Below, one piece after another: positions 56,194-64,000 of a DNA stretch of 64,000 nt (positions within the stretch are counted from its first letter, which is position 1; each line of letters starts with the position of its first letter). A program made the position numbers and the translations under genes. The DNA comes from CAVPCY01 sp963770765. Its GTDB lineage: Bacteria; Actinomycetota; Coriobacteriia; Anaerosomatales; PHET01. The notes beneath the pieces are model-generated. The model did not search any database. It saw only the letters and a program-made list of their open reading frames with translations, and was not told the DNA's origin. The stretch spans positions 42,910-106,909 of the forward strand of contig CAVYQS010000017.1 of the NCBI GenBank assembly GCA_963770765.1, written 5' to 3'.

Positions 56194-56517
56194 CTACGGC
56201 TCGATGCCCAGCTCGCGCCCCAACGCGTCAGCCCCGCGGGCACCCACGACCTGCGCGGTCATCTTGCCACCCTCGAACTTCGCGATCGTCGGGATACTCA
56301 TCACGTTGTAGCGAACAGCGATGTCTCGGGCGTCGTCGATGTTGAGTTTCACGAACTTCACCGAGTCCCCCACGCGCGCGGAGAGCTTGTCGAGCTCCGG
56401 AGCGACCATGCGGCACGGACCACACCACGGTGCCCAGAAGTCGACGACCACAGGGCGATCGCACGCGGCGACCTCCGCGTCCCAAGACTGCTCGGTGATA
56501 TCGATAGCGTTGCTCAT
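56194..56517 (-). CDS. trx: Thioredoxin
   Basis: 107 aa from the ATG at 56517 (AAGGAG upstream). Active site FWAPWCGPCRM, cis-Pro in MSIPTIAKFEGG. Cytoplasmic disulfide reductase; may supply CcdA. Preceded at 50 bp by a CsoR-type operator. Confidence 0.96.
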   Translation of the reverse strand: MSNAIDITEQSWDAEVAACDRPVVVDFWAPWCGPCRMVAPELDKLSARVGDSVKFVKLNIDDARDIAVRYNVMSIPTIAKFEGGKMTAQVVGARGADALGRELGIEP

Positions 56518-56566
56518 GCGCGAATCTCCTTCTGTGTCGAACACATGTGCTTCATCTGGGTGAAGT

Positions 56567-56582
56567 ATACCCCTATGGGTAT
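56567..56582. promoter_or_regulatory. CsoR/CstR-type operator, site 4
   Basis: ATACCC-CTAT-GGGTAT, with the same spacer as site 1, between the divergent thioredoxin (start 56517, minus) and chelatase-like (start 56648, plus) genes. Confidence 0.7.
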
Positions 56583-56647
56583 TTCCTCGGCAACAGCCCT
56601 CACATCGACAGACTGTCGCGAGTATCATTTGCCCGGGAGGGAGTCGT

Positions 56648-57861
56648 ATGAATCAGCAGGCGCTCGCGTGGACCGTTCTCGTCACCGGATCGATGCTGAG
56701 TGGCGCATCGGTGGTCGGAGTGCTCGTAGCCAGGCGCTCGTTCGAGTTGCCCGCCGCCCTTGCCGGGATGGTGGGATTCGCAGCCGCCTCTTACGCGATG
56801 ACAGCGCTTCCCCGCATCTACGAACGCAACGACATCGCGTTGTGGGCGTTCGCCTTCCTCGTGGCGGCCGGCGCGGGCGGCTACGCCTTGGCGTCCACGC
56901 TGCTGCATCTCCTCGCCCGCGAGACGAACCTCCCGGCCCTTACTATCGGAGAGCGCCCCCAGCCCCAGCGGATCGCCGTCATAGTCACCGCGTGCATCGA
57001 ACCGACGAACTACGACCCGCGATCGACTGCGGGCATGTTGCAACAACTCGCCGACGAGGACCTGCTCGAAGCGTCAGTCGCCGCCCTGCCCTTCATCTTC
57101 TTCGCGCAGAAGGCCCGCTATCGAGCGATCGGCGACAGAAGCCCCGCGAGCGGCCAGCTCGAGCAGGTGGCGGACCGGCTCGGCGTGGGGTTCAGCGACA
57201 GCGCCACCGTGACGTGGGCGCCGTGTTCGGGCCCCGACTCTGTGGACCGCGCCGTGATCCGCGCTGCCGACCGGGGGTTCGGTCGCGTCATCGTTGCGGG
57301 ACTCAACGTCGCAGAACCGGTCCACTACGTTCAGGTCCGCAATCGGATCGAAGACCTCAGGCTCGATCGTGCCGGGGTGGACGTGCGGTTCACGGCGCCG
57401 CTGTTCGATGCCGAGCGGGTCATCTCGATGCTCGTCGGCTCGCGTGCTCGAGGCGGGAAGCCGGCGGCGATGCCGGGATCGTGCTGGTGGGTCACGGTCA
57501 ACCAGAGAGCCGCGCGAAACACCATCCGACCTTCGACGCACGAGAACTCTCGTTCCTGTCGCGGCTTCGCATGATGCTGCTCGAGCGGGGGGTGGACGCC
57601 GAGTCCGTTCGCGTGGCGTGGGCGGACTGGACCACCCCCGACGTCGCATCGAGCGTGCGTCACCTCGTCGCCCTCGGGCGACGCAGGGTGCTCGTGGTGC
57701 CGGCGGTCTATCCGCTCGATACCCTGGCGACGCGCCTCGATCTCGAGATGGCGGTCAGGCAGGCGCGTGTCAACGACGACGTGAGTGTGGTCACGCTGCC
57801 GGGCTGGCGCGATGATGAGGCTGTGATCGCCGAGCTTCGTGCGCGAGTGCTCGGCGCGTAG
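56648..57861 (+). CDS. Membrane-anchored chelatase-like protein (ferrochelatase/CbiX superfamily; frameshifted in this sequence)
   Basis: About 404 aa when one G is restored in the run at 57455-57457, giving ARGGEAGGDAGIVLVGHGQPES. ATG at 56648. Three N-terminal membrane helices (about 5-95), then two Rossmann-like halves: one from IAVIVTACIEP to APLFDAERVISML, the other with IVLVGHGQPES, RVLVVPAVYPLDTLATRLD. The HG motif and the two-lobed layout resemble type II chelatases such as CbiX/SirB and HemH. A membrane-fused form is unusual. Metal and tetrapyrrole are unknown; a role in metal insertion linked to the operator upstream is an inference. Confidence 0.6.
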
Positions 57862-57885
57862 GGCCAGTCCGATGCGCGCCGCGAC

Positions 57886-58704
57886 CTACTTGGCCTTGCA
57901 GCGCTCCCAGTTCCACGACTGCATCCGACGGATCCGCGGGTACTGAAGGCAGTAGCGCCACGCGACCGAAAGTCCCTGTCGGCCCGCTTCGGCTCTCGTC
58001 TCGAGATTGAGGATGCTCGACTTCAGGTCCTCGCCGGTCGTTCCCCGAAAGACGGTGTAGCCCTTGCCTACGGCCTTGAGCACGTGTGCGTCGCTCCCGC
58101 CGGTGGCGGCGATACCGTTGCCGCCGGCGAACGTCTTGGCGGCGAGCTTGTTGGCATAGATCAGGTAGGGGGACGAGTTGTAGACCTCAAGTGCCTTGAA
58201 TCCCAGCTCGTCGAGCGCGTGACCCACGCTGTTGAGCCCGAAGGGGCCGAATGCGCGGTTCGCGAACGGGTGCGCTATGACGGCGATGCCGCCCTGCTCC
58301 TCGATCGCACGGATCGTGTCCTTGCCGCTCATCCCGGCCGGAACAGCTTCCTCCAAGAAGAGCCCGAGTATGTGTCCCTGGGCCGAGGAGACCTCCTCGC
58401 CGATGACGACATCGAAGTCGTAGAGCTCGGAGAGCGACTTCGCGAACAGCGCGCCCTCGATGGTGTTGTGGTCGGTGATGGCGATGACCTTGAGGTCCGT
58501 GCTGTTCTGCACGTACTCCATGATCTCAGGGATGGTAGCCAGACCATCAGAATGGTCAGAATGGATGTGTATGTCGGCCTTGCTCCACACGTCGGAGGTG
58601 CTCACGTGGTGTGATGTCCCCTCGTCCGGGGTCCCTTTGGCCAGAACCCAGCGAATCATCTCGTCGCGCTCGTTGAGCAAATGGCGAACCAAGAGCGCGT
58701 TCAA
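57886..58704 (-). CDS. PHP-domain metal-dependent phosphoesterase
   Basis: 272 aa, TTG start at 58704 (start uncertain; an AGGAG lies 15 nt upstream). Metal motifs KADIHIHSDHSDG, ITDHNTIEG, VIAHPFAN and GGSDAHVL. Hydrolyses nucleotide or small phosphate esters. Stands alone on the minus strand. Confidence 0.88.
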   Translation of the reverse strand: MNALLVRHLLNERDEMIRWVLAKGTPDEGTSHHVSTSDVWSKADIHIHSDHSDGLATIPEIMEYVQNSTDLKVIAITDHNTIEGALFAKSLSELYDFDVVIGEEVSSAQGHILGLFLEEAVPAGMSGKDTIRAIEEQGGIAVIAHPFANRAFGPFGLNSVGHALDELGFKALEVYNSSPYLIYANKLAAKTFAGGNGIAATGGSDAHVLKAVGKGYTVFRGTTGEDLKSSILNLETRAEAGRQGLSVAWRYCLQYPRIRRMQSWNWERCKAK

Positions 58705-58792
58705 CGAGTCGCTTCGTTGCTCCTAGTATCGAAGGCCACCACTCGCAACACGAGCCCTGTGCGGCGAGCGGTCCGCCCTTTTCGCCAAGCGG

Positions 58793-59956
58793 CTAGCGAC
58801 CCACGTTCTGGGCGGCCCAGCGCTCCAGACGCGCGACACCCTCAGCGAGCCTTTCGATGGACGTCGCGTAGCTGAAGCGAAGGAAGCCCTCGCCCCCCGG
58901 CCCGAAGTCGATGCCCGGGGCACATGCCACGCCTGCCTCCTCCAGCAGGCGTCGCGAAAGCTCGAGAGAATCGGGCCCCCACGCGCTCGCGTCGGCGAAC
59001 ACGTAGAAGGCGCCACACGGCTCACTTTCGATCACGAGGCCGATGCGCCGCAGCTCCGGGACGAGGTACCTGCGTCGCTCGTCGTACGTCGCGCGCATAC
59101 GCGCGACGTCGGCGCTCGCCTGGGTGAGAGCGACGACGCCCGCCTGCTGCACGAACGCGTTCGCCGCCAGAAAGAAGTTCTGCTGGATCTTCTCGGCGGG
59201 GCGGACGAACTCAGGCGGAGCGATCAGGTAGCCCAGGCGCCAGCCGGTCATCGCGTACGTCTTCGAGAAGCCGTTGAGCACGAACGCGCGGTCGGTGTAG
59301 CTGAGTATCGTGCGGTCGGGTCCGCAGAAATCGAGACCGTGATAGATCTCGTCGCTCGCGATGAAGACCCCGGTGCGGTCGGCCAGCGCCGCCAGTTCTC
59401 GCAGGTAGGCGTCGTCGAGCACGGCGCCGGTCGGGTTGCTCGGGGAGGTGATCATGATGGCTCTCGTGCGGGGCGTGATCGCCGCCTCGAGCTCGTCGAA
59501 CCGGTAGCGGAAGCCGTCGGCGGCGCGCGTGCGCACGAGCTTGGGCTCGCCGCCGAGGAACGAGACGTAGTTGGGGTATGCCGGGTAGCAGGGGTCGGCC
59601 ATGATGACTTCGTCCCCGGGGTCGAGCAGTGCGCCGAACAGCAGCAGCATCGCCGGGCTCGTCCCTTGCGTCACAACGATGTTGTCGGGGTCGACCGTGA
59701 CTCCGTAGGTGGCTGCGTAGTGGTCCTTGATCGCTTCGCGCAGATCAGGGAGTCCGAGGGATTGCGTGTAGTGCGTGCTCCCCTCCGCGATCGCCGTCTC
59801 GCACGCTTGGGCGATCACCGCCGGCGTGGGAAAGTCCGGGTCGCCGATCTCGAGCCGGACGATGTCGCGACCCTGCGACTCGAGCTCCTTCGCGCGCGCG
59901 ACGACGTCCATCACGACGAAGGGGCGGATCGCTTGAGCTCGGCGGGATACTGTCAC
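58793..59956 (-). CDS. Class I/II PLP aminotransferase
   Basis: 387 aa, GTG start at 59956 overlapping the radical SAM stop by 4 nt. N-terminal IGDPDFPTP, substrate-site TSPSNPTGAVLDD, PLP lysine in GFSKTYAMTGWRLGY, and Arg in GFLRFSYATS. Family of aspartate/aromatic aminotransferases; substrate not deducible. Third gene of an operon with two radical SAM-type genes. Confidence 0.92.
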   Translation of the reverse strand: MTVSRRAQAIRPFVVMDVVARAKELESQGRDIVRLEIGDPDFPTPAVIAQACETAIAEGSTHYTQSLGLPDLREAIKDHYAATYGVTVDPDNIVVTQGTSPAMLLLFGALLDPGDEVIMADPCYPAYPNYVSFLGGEPKLVRTRAADGFRYRFDELEAAITPRTRAIMITSPSNPTGAVLDDAYLRELAALADRTGVFIASDEIYHGLDFCGPDRTILSYTDRAFVLNGFSKTYAMTGWRLGYLIAPPEFVRPAEKIQQNFFLAANAFVQQAGVVALTQASADVARMRATYDERRRYLVPELRRIGLVIESEPCGAFYVFADASAWGPDSLELSRRLLEEAGVACAPGIDFGPGGEGFLRFSYATSIERLAEGVARLERWAAQNVGR

Positions 59957-61246
59957 GGCCGACGGTCCTCTCGGGAGATGCGTGCACGGTAGACGGCAGC
60001 CGCGGCGTTTCCGGATACCTCGAGCTGCCGCAGCTCAGCATAGGTCATCTGCGCCGTCTGTATCAGTTCGTGGGGCGGCTCGGGATCGAAGACAAGCCCG
60101 AGTACCTCTCGGCGGTTCCATAGGTCGGTTCCGGGGAGTACGTGCAGGGTGGAGAGCTGGACCTTGCCCGGGTCGAGACTCATGACGAAGTCGAACGCGT
60201 CGCGCACGCTCGCACGCGTGTCGCCCGGAAGTCCGACGATCAGATCGCACTCCACCGAGATACCCGCGCGCTTGCATGCGGCCACGCCGCTGGCGAAGCG
60301 CTCCGGATCGAAGCTGCGGCGACATTCGCGCAGTGCGGCCTCCCCGGTCGACTGCGGCCCGGTCTCCACGCTCACCACCCCCGCTCGGGCGAGAAGAGCC
60401 GCCTCCTCGTCGCCGATGCGCTCGATGTCGACCTCGATGGTGTGAAGGCGGATGCCGCGCGCGGCCCACGGTGCCATGAGGTCCGACAGGCGCCGGAGGC
60501 GATCGGGCGTGAGATTGAAGACCGGATCGATGAAGCTGAACGAGCGCATCCCCGGCGTCGAGGCCAGCGCCTCGATGTCGGCGGCGATGCGGTCCCAGCC
60601 AAAGGAGCGAATCCGGGTCGAGCCCTTGCCCTCGTAACAGTAGGCGCAGCGATGCGGGCATCCCCGGTACGTCTCGAGGTACGCCGACCCATCGATCGCG
60701 TGCCCGCCGCCTGCGAAGGGCGACGGCAGGGTGTCCAGATCGTCGATGAGCGTGCGGTGCGGGGCCGACCGCGATCCTGTCGCCTTCTCGCGCGGCCACC
60801 CCGGGCACCGCTGTCGGGTCCCCACCGCGCACGAGGGAGTTGAGCAGGTCCGGAAGCGTGCGTTCGCCCTCACCGGTGACCACGGCGTCGATTCCGGGTT
60901 GCTCGGCGAGGGTCTGCTCGGCGATGGGCCCCACCTCAGGCCCTCCCACGACGACGTAGATCTGCGGCCGAGCCGCCTTCAGGACCCGGATCGCCTCGAA
61001 GACCGTGCGCGCGTTGAAACACACCACCGAGAAGCCCACCACGTCCGGAACCGGATCGAGCGCGAGGAGCTGGTACGCGATCCACCACGGGTCGGTCGCG
61101 GTCGTGTACTCCGGCGTGCTGACCCACACCTCCGGAAGGCGTACGTCGGCCTTCAGTGCTTCGCGCAGGTAGGCGTTCGCAAGCGACCGGTAGCCCGGCG
61201 CGCTCGCCCCGCACAGAGCCACCACGATTCGCTCGGCACCCTGCAT
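59953..61246 (-). CDS. B12-binding-domain radical SAM protein (frameshifted in this sequence)
   Basis: About 430 aa after removing one base in the GGGG run at 60761-60764 (joins DRIAVGP to HRTLIDDLDTLPSP). ATG at 61246, overlapping the upstream gene stop. Residues 1-150: B12-binding-like domain with VVGFSVVCFNARTVFEAI and VVVGGPEVGP; residues 185-400: radical SAM core with TYRGCPHRCAYCYEGKG (CxxxCxxC). Such enzymes perform radical methylations or ring changes; the HdxxG cobalamin motif is not obvious. Substrate unknown. Confidence 0.85.
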
Positions 61247-61932
61247 CACACGACCCCCCGGCGAACCCAGGGGGCGATTCCCGCGTCGGGCACGCCCGGC
61301 CCGTGGAGGCACATCCCGTTGACGGTCGCCGTCTGGAACGCGGCAGCGGTCACGATGGGATCGACATGGTGGTCCTGCTCGGTCCACAGCTCGACGCTCC
61401 CGGCACCCCACTCGGCCAAAGCCCGCACCGTCTCACTCAGGTGTGGCGCGGTGTGCCTGCAGACAGGCACGAAGCCGGTGATCGCGACGGGCTCAGCTGC
61501 AGCCGCGCGGTAGGCGGCCACACCTGCGTGCGCGGCGTCGAAGAGCCCTGGTCGGCCCGTCACGCGGTCGTGAGTCGCGGCATCGCCACCCAGCAAGATG
61601 ACCTCGATATGGAGCACGCCGGCCGCCAGCACACCGGTGGCGTTGCCGCCCGAAGCCAGCGCACCGGCATCCGTGCGCAGGCGGATCCGTTCGAAACCGG
61701 CGGCCGCCGCACCGCTCACGATCAGCGGAAGCTCCGGGTGGGCGAAGGGCTCCGGGCCGATGAAGGCGACGTTGGGCCCCGGTGGAGACCGCCACTCGTT
61801 CGCAACAGCCGCGACGGCCTCAAGCACGGTGGCCGCCGGCAAGAAGGCGGGGGCGTTCGCATCCCGAGGATGGCATCTGATGCAGGGAGAGGGAGAGCCC
61901 TGCCCTATGGTGACCTCGGCGAACTCCAGCAT
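61246..61932 (-). CDS. Degenerate radical SAM-fold protein lacking the SAM cluster motif
   Basis: 228 aa, ATG at 61932 (GAAAGGGG upstream). The barrel pattern of radical SAM proteins is visible (FIGPEPFAHPELPLIV, IRLRTDAGAL, ILLGGDAATHDRVTGRPGLFD) but the N-terminal CxxxCxxC is replaced by CIRCH. Further cysteines sit in VPVCRH and NGMCLHG. It overlaps the B12-radical SAM gene by 3 nt; probably a partner or substrate-binding subunit. Confidence 0.6.
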   Translation of the reverse strand: MLEFAEVTIGQGSPSPCIRCHPRDANAPAFLPAATVLEAVAAVANEWRSPPGPNVAFIGPEPFAHPELPLIVSGAAAAGFERIRLRTDAGALASGGNATGVLAAGVLHIEVILLGGDAATHDRVTGRPGLFDAAHAGVAAYRAAAAEPVAITGFVPVCRHTAPHLSETVRALAEWGAGSVELWTEQDHHVDPIVTAAAFQTATVNGMCLHGPGVPDAGIAPWVRRGVV

Positions 61933-61977
61933 GACGCGCCCCTTTCGAAGCTCAAGTCTAGCGAATGTGAGGGCAGG

Positions 61978-64000
61978 TCAGGGACGGCGGAAGGCGACGA
62001 TGGCGATATCGTCACTCAGACGGCCGGTCGTGAACGCCATCACGGAGCGGTGGATCTCCTCGGGTAGCTCAGTGGCATCGACGTGAGCGCTCTGTTCGAG
62101 TGCTGCCATGAGACGCTCGTCGCCGAAGAACTCCCCGTTCGCACAGCGCGCCTCGGTGACGCCGTCGGTGTAGAGGAACACCGTGTCGCCCGACTCGAGT
62201 ACGGAATCGGTCCTGAACGTATTCGAGCCCGGGCAGTGCCCCGATGACCGGCGAGCCACACTCCTGCCTGCTGCAACGCGCCGTTGGCACGACGCACGAT
62301 CGCAGGAGGATGGCCGGCGCTGCAGTAGTCCACTTCGCCTGATTCGGGATCGAGGATCAGCAGTACGACCGTGGCGAACTCGGGAACTCGCGCAGCGGCC
62401 AACAGTATCTCGTTGGCCTTCGCAAGGATTCCTGCCGGCGTGGGATCCGCGTGTGCGAACGCCCTGATCGTGTGCTTGACGAACGTCGTGAGCACTGCGG
62501 CATCGAGCCCCTTGCCGGAGACGTCGCCAACAAGCACGCCGATCCGGCCACCCGGGACAGCGAAGATGTCGTAGAAGTCACCACCCACGCGCGTTGTGAG
62601 CGTCGCAGATCGGTACAGGTGCCCGAGAACGATTCCGGGCATGTCGTGATCGACGCGCAGGAGCGCCTCCTGCAGCGTCTCCGCGATCCGGTGCTCCGCC
62701 TCGTAGTCGCGCGACTTCGCGTGGGTCGCAGCGACCGTCGACGCGAACCGCTGAGCGAACGCCACTGCGGCGGCATCAAAAGGAAGCCGCAGGGTGGAGT
62801 GACCGAACACGATCGCGCCATACCACTCGCCGCGTTCCTCCACCGGAACCACGATGGCCTCGTCCAGTCCAAAACCATCGAGCAGCGCCTCCGTGCTGCG
62901 ACCTGCGCCCGCCTGTCGCCGCGCATGAATGACTCCTCCGTCTGCATCAGCCAGGTCCGGGTGCCCGCTGATCAGGACCGAGCGCGCCGCGGTCCCGACC
63001 GCGGCCGTCACATCGTAGACACCCTCTGCGAACGTACCGAACAGCGCGACATCGCTGCCGATGGCCCGGCTGGCGACCTCGAGAGCGACCGGCATCGCCT
63101 TGTCCACGTCGTGCGTCCCACTCAGTACGGCAGATGGCCTCAGACAGCGCGGACTCGAGGATCTGGGCGCGCAACGAGACCTCGTAGCGCGTCGCACCGG
63201 CGACCGCGCTCATGATCCTGTCGGCCGCCACCCGCAACATCACCTGCTCGGACTCGCTCACAAGCCGTTCAGTACGCCACGTGCACTCCAGCACGCCGAA
63301 CAGCGCACCTTCCAGGTAGAGCGGCACGCCGAGCATCGCGCACACGCCGAGGGCATCGTGCTCCTGCAGCGCGTAGTCGGCCTCACGGACGTCCGGCACG
63401 AAGAGCAGCCCGCCCGCGAGCGCGACCTGGCTCGCGAATCCCTGATCGAGCCCGAGGGTGAAGCCCTCGAGCGAATCGAGGCCGTCCTGGGCCTTGATCC
63501 GCCACACATCGTCGTCCACCACGAAGAGGACGGCACCGTCCGCATCCATGACCTCTCGAAGCGCGATCAGCACCTCGGACAGTAGGTGGTCGAGGTCCAC
63601 TCGCCCCACCGTACTCGAGACGATACTGAGCAGACCCTCGAGCTGATGGTTGGCGGATTCGAGGTCTCTCAGGAGTTCGTCGCGCTCCACCTCACGAGCC
63701 TTCCGAGCACTGATATCCCTGACTATCGAAAGGATGAAGTCGTCACCGGCGATCTCAACCCTTCGCGAGCTGACTTCGACCGGGAAGGCCGTTCCGTCCG
63801 CCCGGACGTGCTCGGTCTCGAAGAGCGTGGAGCGCTCGGAGACCGCCGCCATCTGGCTCTCCACCGCCGACAGCGTGCCGGGTGAGCGCAGGTCGCGGAC
63901 GTTACGGCCCAGCGGCTCATCGACGTCGATTCCGTAGGCCCGCCGAGCCGCATCGTTGACGAAGACGAGTTCGCCGCATGGCCGCATGAGCAGCACGATA
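61978..64000 (-). CDS. PAS-GAF-SpoIIE phosphatase, partial, several frameshifts
   Basis: Runs off the right edge; about 670 residues visible. PAS domain (GELVFVNDAARRAYGI, LSIVRDISARK), GAF (VDLDHLLSEVLIALREVMDADGAVLF), second GAF (SGTHDVDKAMPVALEVASRA), then PP2C: GGDFYDIF, VGDVSGKGLDAAVLT, CSAGHPPAIV, VFLYTDGVTEAR, SDDIAIVAF. The reading frame changes near 63115-63131 and again twice between 62205 and 62265, so the segment GSPVIGALPGLEY is in a third frame. No membrane segment seen in the visible part. Likely dephosphorylates a STAS-type antagonist. Confidence 0.8.

Overview
The window is one contiguous piece of a high-GC bacterial chromosome. Gene content points to an anaerobic or facultative, respiring, Gram-positive-type Actinomycetota, most plausibly a Coriobacteriia-like lineage (OPB41/Anaerosomatales type). 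This is an inference: there is no rRNA gene, and taxonomy rests on GC content, the menaquinone-type UbiX/UbiA/UbiD set, the giant multiheme cytochrome and the general gene repertoire.

Layout. 1-4.2 kb: a cytochrome b5-like protein, a CRP/FNR regulator and a large FAD/Fe-S oxidoreductase with a methionine-rich tail. 4.4-11.6 kb: HAD and DUF2249 proteins, two small ORFs, then a membrane-bound [NiFeSe] hydrogenase operon (small subunit, large subunit, cytochrome b), a HemN-like radical SAM protein and the hydrogenase maturation protease. The large subunit reads through an in-frame UGA that almost certainly encodes selenocysteine. 11.7-17.1 kb: a 67-aa protein, a 1385-aa multiheme cytochrome c containing five identical 228-bp tandem repeats, and a heme-bearing HAMP sensor. 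17.2-24.5 kb (minus strand): heme biosynthesis (hemE, hemH, two protoporphyrinogen-oxidase-type paralogues) and acetyl-CoA synthetase. 24.5-25.1 kb: a non-coding region with a likely structured RNA. 25.1-34.4 kb: housekeeping genes (ASKHA ferredoxin activator, hinT, xseAB, metallopeptidase, RNase D, diacylglycerol kinase), a lipoprotein cytochrome c, a Rieske protein, three tRNAs and a GT4 glycosyltransferase. 34.5-47.0 kb: a long minus-strand array with menaquinone genes, lipid glycosyltransferase, and a SpoIIE phosphatase plus STAS-HATPase fusion. 47.1-49.1 kb: CcdA, CopZ-like and small membrane proteins. 49.1-53.5 kb: an rpoN-histidine kinase-NtrC operon. 53.5-57.9 kb: EamA and CDF transporters, a tandem CsoR/CstR-type repressor, thioredoxin and a membrane-anchored chelatase-like protein. 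57.9-64 kb: PHP phosphoesterase, an aminotransferase/B12-radical SAM/degenerate radical SAM operon, and a second SpoIIE-type phosphatase running off the edge.

How the parts fit. Hydrogen (hydrogenase) and other donors would feed menaquinone, whose late genes are here; heme synthesis supplies the many c-type hemes; CcdA and thioredoxin supply reductant to the cell-surface side. Four copies of an inverted repeat ATACCC-N4/5-GGGTAT lie upstream of the FAD/Fe-S gene, ccdA, the tandem CsoR gene (overlapping its -10 box, divergent to the CDF transporter) and the thioredoxin/chelatase pair, suggesting a local regulon under a single CsoR/CstR-like repressor.

Data quality. Seven genes are split by single-base frameshifts, nearly all in or beside short homopolymers, with both halves well conserved. 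I treat these as probable sequencing indels, not gene decay, and give merged coordinates.
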